Shown: positions 51,815 to 61,065, counted from the stretch's first letter. The stretch is DNA of 64,000 nucleotides from Neorhizobium tomejilense (GCA_002968845.1 PVBG01000004.1:248001-312000); one strand, 5' to 3'. The notes: generated from the letters alone by a model not told the origin. Program-made: numbers and translations.

Positions 51815-52560
51815 GCGTTTTCTCCGAGATAGACGGCCTTGACGCGCGGATCATTGGAGATTTCCGCAACCGTTCCTTCGACAAAGACCGCGCCCGCCAC
51901 CAGAACCGAAATCCGGTTGGCGAACGAGAAGACCAGATCCATGTCGTGCTCGATCAGCAGCACGGTGACGTCGGCGGGAAGGTCCGAGACGATCTGCAGC
52001 ACTTCGTGCCGCTCGTCTTCGGGCACGCCGGCGGCCGGTTCGTCGAGCAGCAGCACGCGCGGTTTGGAGGCGAAGGCGAGCGCGATCTCGAGCAGGCGCT
52101 GCTTGCCGTAGGGCAGGATGACGGTGCGCTCGCCCATCACAGAAGCAAGACCGAAGCGCGCCAGCAGGTCCGCCGCCTCGTCGACGACCTTGCCGTAACC
52201 GGCGATCGACCGCCACAGATTGTGGCCGACGCCTTCGCGTTCGGCGATCGCCAGCGCCACCGTTTCGAGCGGTGTGAACTCGTTGAACAGCTGGTTGATC
52301 TGGAAGGTGCGGGTGAGCCCGCGCTTGACCCGCCGGAACGAGGCCATCGAGGTGATGTCCTCGCCTTCGAGGAAAACCTGGCCTTCCGACGGCGGCAGCA
52401 CGCCGGTCAGAAGGTTGATCAGCGTCGTCTTGCCGGCGCCGTTCGGGCCAATCAGCGCGTGGCGAGCACCGCGTTCCACCTTCAAGCTCACATCGTTGGT
52501 GGCAAGGAAGGCGCCGAAGCGGCGCACCAGGTGCCTGGTTTCGAGAACGATCTCGTTCAT
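51811..52560 (-). CDS. livG: Branched-chain amino acid-type ABC transporter ATPase LivG
   Basis: 249 aa. LivG features: ARHALIGPNGAGKTTLINLL, FQINQLFNEFTPLET, LPYGKQRLLEIALAFASKP, VLLLDEPAAGVPEDE and VTVLLIEHDMDLVF. The signature LPYGKQR replaces LSGGQQR, as in many LivG proteins. Forms a heterodimer with LivF. It starts one base after the livM stop (TGATG). Confidence 0.93.
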   Translation of the reverse strand: MNEIVLETRHLVRRFGAFLATNDVSLKVERGARHALIGPNGAGKTTLINLLTGVLPPSEGQVFLEGEDITSMASFRRVKRGLTRTFQINQLFNEFTPLETVALAIAEREGVGHNLWRSIAGYGKVVDEAADLLARFGLASVMGERTVILPYGKQRLLEIALAFASKPRVLLLDEPAAGVPEDERHEVLQIVSDLPADVTVLLIEHDMDLVFSFANRISVLVAGAVFVEGTVAEISNDPRVKAVYLGENA

Positions 52561-53597
52561 CAGCGGTCCTCCTTCTTCGAGAGGCGCTCGGGCAGGTATT
52601 CGACCCAGCGCGACAGCCGGTCACGGCCGATCAGCACCAGGATGACGAGCAGCAGGCCAATATAGAACATCCAGTATTGCGGCGTGATCACCGACAGCCA
52701 GTCCTTCACCAGCGTGAACAGGATTGCGCCGAAGATGCCCCCATAGAGATAGCCGGTACCGCCGATGACGAGCACCAGCAGAACATCGGCCGAGCGGTGG
52801 AAGGCGAGCACGTCAGGCGAAACGAAGGCCGTGGTCTGGGTGAGCAGCGCCCCCGCCATGCCGGCAAACACCGCCGCGATCGTATAGGCGGTAACGATGC
52901 GCTTGCGGCCAGGCACGGCGACCATGGCAGAGCGCATCGAATTGCCCTTGATCGCCTTCAGCGACAGGCCGAAAGGCGAGAAGGCGATGCGGCGCATGAT
53001 CATCGTGCCGATGAAGAGGACGCCGACGCAATAGAGATAACCGACCTTGCCGAACAGGTCGAACTCGAACATGCCGAGGATCGGGCCGGGCGAAAAACCG
53101 GAAAGCCCGTCGGCGCCACCGGTCAACCAGGCCATCTGGTTGGCGACTTCCGCCATCATCAGGCCGATGCCGAGCGTGGTCATCAGACGGGTGAGGTCGG
53201 AGCCGCGCAGGATGAGGAAGCTGGTGAGAAGGCCAAGCACGCCGGAGGCGACGCCCGCGACGATCAGCCCGGTCACCGGTTCGGCGAAATAATGCTGCGC
53301 CATCAGGCCCGCCACATAGGCGCCGAGGCCGAAGAAGGCGGTGTGGCCGAGCGAGACGATGCCGGCGAAACCGAGCACCAGGTCGAGCGACACGGCAAAC
53401 AGGGCCAGGATGGCGATCTCGGTGAGGATCAGCATCTTCGACGGCAGCAAGAAGTAAGCGGCGATCGCGGCGATCCAGACGATGATCTCGTAGAAGCGGA
53501 TGCGGCTTCTGCGCTTCATCAGCTTGGCAGCGCGGGCCTCGGCTGCAGCAGTGGAGGAATTTGCGGACACGGTGGTTTCCTGCGGAAGAACGCTCAT
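52560..53597 (-). CDS. livM: Branched-chain amino acid-type ABC transporter permease LivM
   Basis: 345 aa. Membrane protein with the LivM core LDLVLGFAGIVSLGHTAFFGLGAYVAGL, a repeat-like GLMMAEVANQMAWLTGGADGLSG and IKGNSMRSAMVAVPGRKRIVTAYTIAAVFAGMAGAL (coupling helix). An N-terminal cytoplasmic extension of about 30 residues (SSTAAAEARAAKLMKRRSR) precedes helix 1. The segment SGFSPGPILGMFEFDLFGK is longer than in E. coli LivM. Partner of LivH. Confidence 0.92.
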   Translation of the reverse strand: MSVLPQETTVSANSSTAAAEARAAKLMKRRSRIRFYEIIVWIAAIAAYFLLPSKMLILTEIAILALFAVSLDLVLGFAGIVSLGHTAFFGLGAYVAGLMAQHYFAEPVTGLIVAGVASGVLGLLTSFLILRGSDLTRLMTTLGIGLMMAEVANQMAWLTGGADGLSGFSPGPILGMFEFDLFGKVGYLYCVGVLFIGTMIMRRIAFSPFGLSLKAIKGNSMRSAMVAVPGRKRIVTAYTIAAVFAGMAGALLTQTTAFVSPDVLAFHRSADVLLVLVIGGTGYLYGGIFGAILFTLVKDWLSVITPQYWMFYIGLLLVILVLIGRDRLSRWVEYLPERLSKKEDR

Positions 53598-54451
53598 CGG
53601 CCGCCCCTTGAGAACAGGCCGTTCGGCCGCACGATCAGCATGACGATCATCAGCGCGTAGATGACGAAGGGACCGATCGCCGGCACGTAATATTTGCCGG
53701 CCACGTCGGCAATGCCGAGCAGCAGGGCGGCAAGGAACGGGCCGGAGACGGTGGAGGTGCCGCCGACCGAGACGACGATGAGGAAATAGATCATGAATTT
53801 CAGCGGGAAGTTTGGATCAAGCCCGAGGATTTCCGCGCCCATCGCCCCACCGAGACCGGCAAGGCCCGAACCGAAGGCGAAGGTCAGCGCAAAAACCAGC
53901 GGCACGTTGATGCCGAGGCCCATGGCGACACGCCGGTCGTCGACCGCGGCGCGCAGCCGGCTGCCGAAGCGGGTCTTCGAGAGGATGAGCTGCAAAGCGA
54001 GCGCAAGTGCCGCGCAGACGATGATGGTGAAGAGCCGGTAGCGGCCAACGCCGACGCCGAACACGTCCATGCGGCCGGAGAGTTCCGGCGGCAGGTTGAT
54101 CAGCTGCTGCTGGCCGCCCATGAAATAGTCGGTCGCTGCAATCGCCATGAAAACGATGCCGATCGAGAAGAGCACCTGGTCCAGATGCGGCGCCTGGTAG
54201 AGCCACTGGTAGAGCGTCCGCTCCAGCACGAGGCCAATCAGCGCCGAAACGACGAAGGCCGCCGGCAGACACCAATAGAAGGAGATGCCGTAGCGGTTCA
54301 TCATCACCACGGTCACGTAGCCGCCGGCCATGGCAAACGCGCCATGCGCCAGGTTGATGAAGTTCATCAGACCGAGCGTCACCGTCAGCCCGCAGGCCAG
54401 AATGAAAAGCAGCATGCCGTAGGCGATGCCGTCGAACAGGATTGTAAGCAT
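53594..54451 (-). CDS. livH: Branched-chain amino acid-type ABC transporter permease LivH
   Basis: 285 aa. Starts MLTILFDGIAYGMLLFILACG and shows the LivH pattern GLTVTLGLMNFINLAHGAFAMAGGYV, RLRAAVDDRRVAMGLGINVPLVFALTFAFGSGLAGLGGAMGA, VVSVGGTSTVSGP. The ATG at 54451 is used because the hydrophobic start aligns; upstream frame is polar. Overlaps livM by 4 nt. The binding-protein gene is 180 bp upstream on the same strand. Confidence 0.92.
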   Translation of the reverse strand: MLTILFDGIAYGMLLFILACGLTVTLGLMNFINLAHGAFAMAGGYVTVVMMNRYGISFYWCLPAAFVVSALIGLVLERTLYQWLYQAPHLDQVLFSIGIVFMAIAATDYFMGGQQQLINLPPELSGRMDVFGVGVGRYRLFTIIVCAALALALQLILSKTRFGSRLRAAVDDRRVAMGLGINVPLVFALTFAFGSGLAGLGGAMGAEILGLDPNFPLKFMIYFLIVVSVGGTSTVSGPFLAALLLGIADVAGKYYVPAIGPFVIYALMIVMLIVRPNGLFSRGGR

Positions 54452-54630
54452 TTGGCTCTTCTTTGAGAGCGACCGCCGGCGTTTTTCCACCCGCGGCCGC
54501 GCGCCCGTTTACCGATCAACAGATCCTAACATTCCCACTCGGGAGACCGCGGTCAAGAACAAGGATGTCAGGATATTTCGCACCGGATGCGGCGGAAGCA
54601 GTCTCCCGCCGCCCGTTTGCAAGCGTGCCC

Positions 54631-55809
54631 TTACTTGGCGTCGGCCTTTTCCGGATCCTTGAGATCCTTGAACGTCTGGAACTCGACGTTCTGCAGCTCG
54701 CCGTTAACGTCCTTGACCTCGCGCATGTAGATGTTCTGGATGATGTCGCGGGTTTCCGGATCGATCGAGACGGGACCACGCGGGCTCGTCCAGGAGAGGC
54801 CCTTGACGGCTGCCATGAAGGCCGGGCCGGTGGCATCGCCCTTGGTCTTTTCAAGCGCTGCATAGATCAGCGCCATGCCGTCGTAACCGCCGACCGACAT
54901 GAAGTTCGGGCGCATGTCGGCATTGGCCTTCTTGAAGGCAGCGACATAGGCTTTGTTTTCCGGGCTGTCATGCGCGGTCGCGTAAAAATGGCCGGTGATG
55001 GTGCCGATTGCCGGCTTGCCCATCGAGTTGAGGATATCGTCGTCGGTGACGTCGCCGGTCGCGATCAGCTTGATGCCGGCATCGGCAAGGCCACGGTCGG
55101 CGAACTGTTTCATGAACAGCGAACCGGCACCCGACGGCAGGAAGACGAACACGGCATCGGGCTTGGCGTCACGGACGCGCTGCAGGAAGGGCGCAAAGTC
55201 AGGGTTGGCGAGCGGAACGCGAACGGCTTCGACGATCTCGCCCCCCTTGGCCTTGAATTCCTTGGTGAACCATTTTTCGGCATCGATGCCGGGACCGTAG
55301 TCGGAAACCAGCGTCACGACTTTCTTGATCTTGTTGGCGGCGGCCCAGGTGCCGACCGGCAGCGAATACTGCGGCAGGGTGCCCGAGGTGCGGGTGATGT
55401 ATTCCGACGCCTTGGTGATCGAAGCCGTGCCGGCAGCCATGACCACCGACGGGATCTTCGCCTGGGTCGCGACCGGCGCGACCGCCATGGCGAGCGGCGT
55501 CAGGCCGAAGCCGGCCAGAACCTTGGCGCCGTCGTTGACCACCAGTTCCTGGGCGATGCGGCGGGTCTGGTCGGCCGTGCCGGCGTCGTCGCGAATGACG
55601 AGTTCGATCTTCTTGCCGGCGACAGTGTCGCCCTTCATCGCCATGAAGGTCTTGACGCCGGCCGAAACCTGACGGCCGGTCGATGCAAACGGACCGGTCA
55701 TCGGCAGGATGAGGCCGATCTTGATGGTTTCCTGGGCGGCTGCCGGAATGGCAGCAAGGCAGCTGAGCGCTACGCCCGCCGCTGCCATGAGCATTCTTCT
55801 GTTCAGCAT
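54631..55809 (-). CDS. Branched-chain amino acid-type ABC transporter binding protein (copy 1)
   Basis: 392 aa. Signal peptide MLNRRMLMAAAGVALSCLA cleaved near AAAQE. Mature part is a type I periplasmic binding protein: IKIGLILPMTGPFASTGRQV, AQELVVNDGAKVLAG, VTLVSDYGPGIDAEKWFTKEF, AGSLFMKQFADRGL and IYMREVKDVNGELQNVEFQTF. It binds the solute for LivHMGF just downstream. Close paralogue of 59672-60841 (the central PGID--, PLANPDFAPFLQRVRDAKPDAVFVF blocks are the same). Related proteins bind amides, aromatic acids or amino acids, so leucine need not be the ligand. Confidence 0.92.
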   Translation of the reverse strand: MLNRRMLMAAAGVALSCLAAIPAAAQETIKIGLILPMTGPFASTGRQVSAGVKTFMAMKGDTVAGKKIELVIRDDAGTADQTRRIAQELVVNDGAKVLAGFGLTPLAMAVAPVATQAKIPSVVMAAGTASITKASEYITRTSGTLPQYSLPVGTWAAANKIKKVVTLVSDYGPGIDAEKWFTKEFKAKGGEIVEAVRVPLANPDFAPFLQRVRDAKPDAVFVFLPSGAGSLFMKQFADRGLADAGIKLIATGDVTDDDILNSMGKPAIGTITGHFYATAHDSPENKAYVAAFKKANADMRPNFMSVGGYDGMALIYAALEKTKGDATGPAFMAAVKGLSWTSPRGPVSIDPETRDIIQNIYMREVKDVNGELQNVEFQTFKDLKDPEKADAK

Positions 55810-55889
55810 GTATTTCCTCCTCCGAGTGCAGAATTTTCTTATGGAGACCTTGCCGGACGTCAGCCCAGGCCCGCCGAAACCGGTAGCCT

Positions 55890-55919
55890 ATATCGTTGAC
55901 TGCCGATACGTCAGTCAAC
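55890..55919 (-). promoter_or_regulatory. Predicted sigma-70 promoter of binding protein copy 1
   Basis: On the minus strand GTTGAC (reverse of 55914-55919) is separated by 18 bp from CGATAT (reverse of 55890-55895), close to the rhizobial CTTGAC-N17-CTATAT form. The same two hexamers at the same distance precede the paralogue at 60841. The plus strand also shows GTTGACT/AGTCAAC as an inverted repeat (55895-55901/55913-55919). Confidence 0.6.
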
Positions 55920-56093
55920 GGGTCGAGATACTTCGACGTCCCACCATTTTCAACTTTTCGTCAACCTCCATGGGCCTCGACACGACGATCCCCGTGCCAA
56001 CACCAGTCTCTCCACCTGCCTGGCACATTTGCACCTTAGCCCGGCCACGTCGCCACGCTCAATCAGTTCATCTGCCGGACTCATAAGTTATGG

Positions 56094-57305
56094 TTATAGC
56101 GGCCGATCGGACCAGGTGGGCAGAAGCTCCAGGAACGCCTGCTGCGCGGCCGTCGGCAGCCAGTCCCTTCTCGTCGTCACTCCAATCGGCCGCAATGTGT
56201 GGCTGAGGTCGAAAGGCAGCGCCCGCATCAGCCCGCGGGCGATCTCCGCTTCCGCCTGGAGACGGGATGTGCAGCCGAGATGATCGCTGGAATCGAGGAG
56301 CTCGCGCATCAGGATCAGCGAGCCGGTCTCGACGATGCTCTTCGGCGGTCCGCTTGGCGAGCCGGTAAAGACGCTGTCGAAATACCGGCGCATCGGCGTG
56401 CCGCTCTGGTTGACGACCCAGGGAAAGGCGGCAAGCTCCTCGACCGTCAGCTCCGCGCGGCCGACCAGCGGATGCGCCTGCCCTGAAACCATGACCACCG
56501 TGTCGTGGAACAGCACCTTCTGGTCCACATCGCCGATCGGCGCCGGTACCCGAAGCGCGCCGAGCATGAAATCCACCTCACCGCGCCGGAGGGCACCCAG
56601 CAGGTCCGGGTAGGGACCCTCCTGGATCTGGATCGGCAGGTTCGGCCGGATCTTGCGGAACCCGGCGATCGCCTTCGGCAGCACATAGGATTTGGCAAGC
56701 GGCGTCGCGCCGATGACGATCTGGCCGATCTCGGCCGCCGTCAGTTCCGCAAGATCCGCATCCGCCTGTTCGAGCTCGACGAAGGCGAGCCTTGCCGCCT
56801 GAGCGAGCGCATGGGCCGCACGCGTGGCGACGATGCCGTAGGACGTCCGTTCGAACAGCGGACGCGCCGCCTCCTCCTCGAGCTGACTGACGGAGCGATA
56901 GACCGCCGGCTGGCTGAGACCCAGGCGGCTCGCCGCCAGCGTAAAATTCTCGGTTTCGCGGACCGCGATCAGCGATTTCAGCTGTGCGGTCGTCGTCGTC
57001 ACCCGCAGTCGCGGCGACAGCTCCGACAAGGCGGGATCAAGATATCCGAAGGCGCGCTTGATGCGCAGCGCCAGGATCTCGCCGGCGCCATTGGCAAAGA
57101 TCCGCTGCGGCGTGCGGGAAAACAGCGGCAGGCCGGCGGTCTTTTCGATCTTCGACAGCGCCTGGGTAACTGCCGGCTGGGAAACGAAGCAGAGCTCCGC
57201 CGCCTTGGTCACCGAGCCGGTATCGACGACCGCGAGGAACGCCCTCAGATGCCTGAGGCTGTGATGCAGGATGGTGGATGAGGAAACGGGCCGCGAGGAA
57301 CTCAT
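56094..57305 (-). CDS. LysR-family regulator with two DNA-binding domains
   Basis: 403 aa, about 100 longer than a normal LysR protein. Two winged HTH domains are visible: LRAFLAVVDTGSVTKAAELC (about residues 19-38) with VSQPAVTQALSKIEKTAGLPLF, and LKSLIAVRETENFTLAASRL (about 107-126) with SQPAVYRSVSQLEEEAARPLF. The C-terminal effector domain (about 190-400) follows the usual IGATPLAKSYVLP, GEVDFMLGA, and TRRDWLPTAAQQAFLELL. It lies directly upstream of the livJ copy 1 promoter (minus strand), so it may regulate the importer. Confidence 0.88.
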   Translation of the reverse strand: MSSSRPVSSSTILHHSLRHLRAFLAVVDTGSVTKAAELCFVSQPAVTQALSKIEKTAGLPLFSRTPQRIFANGAGEILALRIKRAFGYLDPALSELSPRLRVTTTTAQLKSLIAVRETENFTLAASRLGLSQPAVYRSVSQLEEEAARPLFERTSYGIVATRAAHALAQAARLAFVELEQADADLAELTAAEIGQIVIGATPLAKSYVLPKAIAGFRKIRPNLPIQIQEGPYPDLLGALRRGEVDFMLGALRVPAPIGDVDQKVLFHDTVVMVSGQAHPLVGRAELTVEELAAFPWVVNQSGTPMRRYFDSVFTGSPSGPPKSIVETGSLILMRELLDSSDHLGCTSRLQAEAEIARGLMRALPFDLSHTLRPIGVTTRRDWLPTAAQQAFLELLPTWSDRPL

Positions 57306-57395
57306 GATGGGTTCTTCTAGCACATCTGTTTGGCACCGGAAGCGGAAGCCCGGCCCCCAACAGACCGCCTCGGCTGCCGCCGTTCTTTCTCGCCT

Positions 57396-58328
57396 TTACT
57401 TGACCCCGTTGGCGACAGCTTCCCTAACCGCGAGCTCCGCCATCACGAGCGCCGCTTCGCGGGTCCTGGCGGCGGCGATGAACCGGCCATTATGACAGAA
57501 GCTGGCGCCTTCGACGCCGCAGACTGCCTCGAGATCACCGTCGGTCAGGCCGGCCCAGGCCGCCGGCAGATCGGCGCGCACCTCGAAACCTTCATCCGCT
57601 CGGCGGATGGTGGTGAGGCACCAATCCTTGTCGCGCGGGTGAACGACGAACAACAGATGATCGGCGCCCGCCTTGATGATCGCCGGGCGGAACGGCATTC
57701 CCACCGGCAATTCCAGAATGCGCCCTTCGCCCGTATCCACGATCGCCTGGTGCACGAGCGCCTCGGCCCGCAGTTTGGCGGCGCTCTGGGCGATCCGTGC
57801 CTCGACGAAACTGCGGGCAATGGCAAGTGCCGCGTGGAAACCTCGGTTTTCCGCTTCCGGGTCTTTTTCGTCGAACACGGGTTTCAGGGTTTCCAGGAGA
57901 GATGGCAGGGTGAGCCCAGCCAGCGGCCCCGCAATCGAGGGGCTGAGCGCACCATTGTCCATCAGATCGATTGGAAGCACGAAGCTCCCGTCGAAAGAGG
58001 CATGCAAAGTCTCGATATGAGCCCCGGGAAGGCCCAGATCGGCAAGGTAGTCACAGCCATAGTGCTTCCAGACCAATCCGAACGAGCTGTAAGGCTGGCC
58101 ATCGTCGCGCAGCGGCGCGCCGCGCTGGTGGTGATCGAAGACCTGCGCCGCAGCGTCATAGGCGCCGCCGACATCATAGATGATGCGGTCGGCACCGGGC
58201 GTGATCCATTCGGGCGCCCGGCTGCGAACGATCCGAGCCTTTGGGAAAAGCCGGGTCAGGACGACGCTCGACAGCAGTTCGTCGGCATGGAAGCCACCCG
58301 AATGGGTGACGAGAAAATCTGGGGTCAT
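57396..58328 (-). CDS. MYG1-family (DHH-like) metal-dependent protein
   Basis: 310 aa, matching the MYG1/UPF0160 family. N-terminal MTPDFLVTHSGGFHADELLS carries the metal-site His/Asp, then VFDHHQRG and LLPIDLMDNG-like parts (VLPIDLMDNGAL), and the late WCLTTIRRADEGFEVRADLP with GASFCHNGRFIAAARTREAA. Eukaryotic MYG1 is a 3'-5' RNA exonuclease; bacterial members lack proven function. It stands alone between LysR and the GreA-like gene. The ATG at 58328 has no clear ribosome site but fits the conserved start. Confidence 0.88.
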   Translation of the reverse strand: MTPDFLVTHSGGFHADELLSSVVLTRLFPKARIVRSRAPEWITPGADRIIYDVGGAYDAAAQVFDHHQRGAPLRDDGQPYSSFGLVWKHYGCDYLADLGLPGAHIETLHASFDGSFVLPIDLMDNGALSPSIAGPLAGLTLPSLLETLKPVFDEKDPEAENRGFHAALAIARSFVEARIAQSAAKLRAEALVHQAIVDTGEGRILELPVGMPFRPAIIKAGADHLLFVVHPRDKDWCLTTIRRADEGFEVRADLPAAWAGLTDGDLEAVCGVEGASFCHNGRFIAAARTREAALVMAELAVREAVANGVK

Positions 58329-58453
58329 GCCGGGATGCGCCTTGTGGTTCGCTGAAGGTCGGTTTGCAGTCAGCACCTGATAACCATTGCCGGACGGCTA
58401 CTCAACCCGTCATTCATCCGTTTGAACACGTATACAGCGGCTATATGAGCATT

Positions 58454-58936
58454 TCAGGAGATTGCGAGGATCTCCAGCTTCTGATCACCAACGCTGACGA
58501 CATCTCCGACAGCCCTGCCCACAAGCAGCCTTGCGACCGGCGAAACGAAGGAAATCGATCCGACCTTGGGGTCCGCTTCATCCTCTCCGACGATCCGATA
58601 GGTCTGGACGCGCCCATCGTCGCGGCTGAAGGTCACCGCACTGCCAAAGGCGACATTCTCGAACGACGTCGGATCTGGAACAAGCTGGGCCGTGTGAGCT
58701 CTCGCCGCAAAATACCGCACATCGCGCAACGGATTTGCCTGCTGCCGCCGCCGTTCATTGACGTCCTCGATCGCGCTCGCCGCGCCATAGGCCTCGCGCG
58801 CCTGCGCGAGCTGCAGTTCCAAGGCCTTCAGCCCCGCTTCCGTCACGAGGTTTGGATGTGGCGAAATCGGACGATCCGGCAGCAGGGTTTCCGAAGCGGT
58901 TTCGGAACTCTCTTCCTTGGTGAAGGCAACACTCAA
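58454..58936 (-). CDS. GreA/GreB-family transcription factor
   Basis: 160 aa. Starts (TTG) MSVAFTKEESSETASETLLP, then PNLVTEAGLKALELQLAQAREAY, the GreA coiled coil, shorter than in E. coli GreA, and the C-terminal FKBP-like domain FGSAVTFSRDDGRVQTYRIV ... GSISFVSPVARLLVGRAVGD. It would bind in the RNA polymerase secondary channel. The TTG at 58936 is chosen because CGGAG lies 7 nt upstream. The N-terminus with acidic tip EESSET differs from classical GreA, so a paralogue (Gfh/rhizobial type) is likely, not the housekeeping GreA. Confidence 0.85.
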   Translation of the reverse strand: MSVAFTKEESSETASETLLPDRPISPHPNLVTEAGLKALELQLAQAREAYGAASAIEDVNERRRQQANPLRDVRYFAARAHTAQLVPDPTSFENVAFGSAVTFSRDDGRVQTYRIVGEDEADPKVGSISFVSPVARLLVGRAVGDVVSVGDQKLEILAIS

Positions 58937-59118
58937 TCTCAAACTCCGTCTGGTACGGCGCCCTCGCAGCGCATGGAGCGTCTGGCCCGCCTATTTGTTG
59001 GACCCATGCATACGACAACAACGGAAGAACCGCCAATCTCGATCCATCGGTACCGATCCATCTTCTACGATGTTTTCTTGTTCCTACGGTGGCTGGATGA
59101 CCTTGTAAGCCGCACAGA

Positions 59119-59508
59119 TTATACGGACGGCAATTCAAGGCCGTTCGGGAGTGAAATCCAGATGACAGTTTGCGCCTCTGGAGAATGGCGTGACAGATGG
59201 CCCTTGCCGTATGTGTCTTCCACCAACACGAAACTACCCGCCTGAACGTGACGCACCTCTCCGTCGCTCGTCTCGTATTCGACCGAACCATCCAGCCTGA
59301 CCGTAAGCACAGGCTCTGGGACCGTATGCCAGGCAACCTCTCGCATGCCTGCCGGGATATGGGTGAGGCGGACCCGGGACGCCGGATAACTGGCCGTCAC
59401 GTCGAAAGGCACGGCATCGGGGTGCACCGACCTCTTGGTTGTCGGCAGTTCAATTTCGTCGAAATGGGATTCACCATCGGGGGTGGCATAGATCCGCAAG
59501 CACTTCAT
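59119..59508 (-). CDS. Cupin-domain protein
   Basis: 129 aa. The core VRLTHIPAGMREVAWHTVPE ... PVLTVRLDGSVEYETSDGEVRHVQAG and VLVEDTYGKGHLSRH has the double-stranded beta-helix order, with His at HTVPE and the second-motif His of KGHLSRH as possible metal ligands. The start MKCLRIYATPDGESHFDEIEL is a common cupin opening in this group. Ribosome site AAGGGA. Enzyme activity unknown; sugar-phosphate isomerase or regulator are both possible. Confidence 0.75.
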   Translation of the reverse strand: MKCLRIYATPDGESHFDEIELPTTKRSVHPDAVPFDVTASYPASRVRLTHIPAGMREVAWHTVPEPVLTVRLDGSVEYETSDGEVRHVQAGSFVLVEDTYGKGHLSRHSPEAQTVIWISLPNGLELPSV

Positions 59509-59622
59509 TACGGCTATTTCCCTTCCGGTGCGCGATGCTGAAAACCAAGCATGGCTAGCATGAACAAGCCGGGCAACGCCACGACAGTCCAGTATCGGGC
59601 CGTTAGCAGACTCGATACCAAA

Positions 59623-59646
59623 AATGGCGGACCTCGGTCCGCCATT
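59623..59646 (-). terminator. Intrinsic terminator after binding protein copy 2
   Basis: AATGGCGGACC (59623-59633) pairs with GGTCCGCCATT (59636-59646); on the minus strand it is followed by TTTTTGGT. It lies 26 nt after the stop of the gene at 59672, isolating it from the cupin gene. Confidence 0.8.
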
Positions 59647-59671
59647 CACATGTCGAAAGTTCCATTCCGCC

Positions 59672-60841
59672 TTACTTGGCGTTCGGGTCCTTGATCTTCG
59701 GGAAGGTCGCAAATTCGACGTTGTAGAGTTCGCCGTTCACTTCCTTGACTTCGCGCATGTAGATGTCCTGGACGATATCACGGGTGGCCGGATCGATGGT
59801 GATCGGGCCGCGCGGGCTTACCCAGGTGGCACCCTTCATGGCTTCGATGAGCTTGGTGCCGTCGGTATCGCCATTGGTCTTCTTGAGCGCCAGATAGGCG
59901 AGCGTCATGGCATCATAACCCCCGACGCCCATGAAGTTCGGGCGCATGTTCTTGGCGGCCTTCTTCACCTGGGCGACAAAAGCCTTGTTTTCCGGGCTGT
60001 CGTGCAGGGCCGAGTAGAAATGGCCGGTGATGACGCCCTTGGCGACCGCACCCATGCCGTTCAGCAGGTCGTCGTCGGTGACGTCGCCGGTGGCAATCAG
60101 CTTGATGCCGGCGTCGGCAAGGCCGCGGTCGACATACTGCTTCATGAACTGCGCACCGATGCCGGCCGGCACGAAAACGAAGACCGCGTCGGGCTTGGCG
60201 TCACGGACGCGCTGCAGGAAGGGGGCGAAATCCGGGTTCGCCAGCGGAACGCGGATCGCCTCGACGATCGTGCCGCCGTCTTTCTTGAACTGGTTGGTGA
60301 AACCCTGCTCAATATCGATCCCCGGACCGTAATCGGAGACCAGCGTCACGACCTTCTTCAGGTTGTTCTGCACTGCCCAGGTGGCCACCGGAACGGCGGA
60401 CTGCGGGCCGCCCATCGAGGTGCGGACGTAATACTGCGACTGCGGCATGATCGCCGAGGTCGTTGCCGAGGTGATGATCGCCGGGATCTTCGCCTGGTTG
60501 AGAACCGGCGCAACCGACATGGCAAGCGGCGTCAAGCCGAAGCCCATCAGCATCTTGGCGCCATCATTGACGACGAGCTCCTGGGCGATGCGGCGGGTCT
60601 GGTCGGCGACACCGCCGTCGTCGCGCAGCACGACTTCGATCTTCTTGCCGGCGACGGTATCGCCGTTCAGCGCCATATAGGCCTTCACACCCGCCTCGAC
60701 CTGACGGCCGGTGGACGCGAACGGACCGGTCATCGGCAGGATAAGGCCGATCTTGACCGTTTCCTGCGCGGATGCCGGAATTGCAACGAGGCCGCCCATG
60801 GCGAGACCGGCCGCAGCCATCAATGTTCTTCTGGTAATCAT
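59672..60841 (-). CDS. Branched-chain amino acid-type ABC transporter binding protein (copy 2)
   Basis: 389 aa, close paralogue of copy 1 (54631). Signal peptide MITRRTLMAAAGLAMGGLVA cleaved near ASAQE. Identical blocks include GLILPMTGPFASTGRQV, VRDAKPDAVFVF and GDVTDDD-LN. Differences cluster in the ligand-side loops (SATTSAIMPQSQYYVRTS versus AAGTASITKASEYITRTS), so its ligand may differ. It has its own promoter and terminator and no permease, so it probably feeds LivHMGF at 51-54 kb. Confidence 0.92.
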   Translation of the reverse strand: MITRRTLMAAAGLAMGGLVAIPASAQETVKIGLILPMTGPFASTGRQVEAGVKAYMALNGDTVAGKKIEVVLRDDGGVADQTRRIAQELVVNDGAKMLMGFGLTPLAMSVAPVLNQAKIPAIITSATTSAIMPQSQYYVRTSMGGPQSAVPVATWAVQNNLKKVVTLVSDYGPGIDIEQGFTNQFKKDGGTIVEAIRVPLANPDFAPFLQRVRDAKPDAVFVFVPAGIGAQFMKQYVDRGLADAGIKLIATGDVTDDDLLNGMGAVAKGVITGHFYSALHDSPENKAFVAQVKKAAKNMRPNFMGVGGYDAMTLAYLALKKTNGDTDGTKLIEAMKGATWVSPRGPITIDPATRDIVQDIYMREVKEVNGELYNVEFATFPKIKDPNAK

Positions 60842-60934
60842 TCTCTTTCCTCCTCAAAGACGAACTGTTCTCAAGGCTCCCGGTGACAGACCGCATCCTC
60901 CTTGCGGCGTCCGGCCCGTCACAGCCTGTCGGAT

Positions 60935-60964
60935 ATATCGGGGACATCGCGATCAACAGTCAAC
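60935..60964 (-). promoter_or_regulatory. Predicted sigma-70 promoter of binding protein copy 2
   Basis: Reverse of 60935-60964: GTTGAC, 18 bp, CGATAT, the same hexamers and the same distance as before copy 1, with AGTCAACGGG shared on the plus strand. Spacing to the start (about 95 nt) also agrees with copy 1 (about 80). Confidence 0.6.
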
Positions 60965-61065
60965 GGGCGCGACAGTTTGGCGCCCGACTATTTTCCGCGT
61001 TCGTTAGCCGGCTGAACATGGCTAGATGTTTCCCGAGAGCTGGGGCCCGGATTTCACAAATCCGT

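Noticed and set aside
58430..58435. GTATAC near the GreA-like gene
   Set aside because: Single site in ACACGTATACAGCG context, unlike the others; may be chance.
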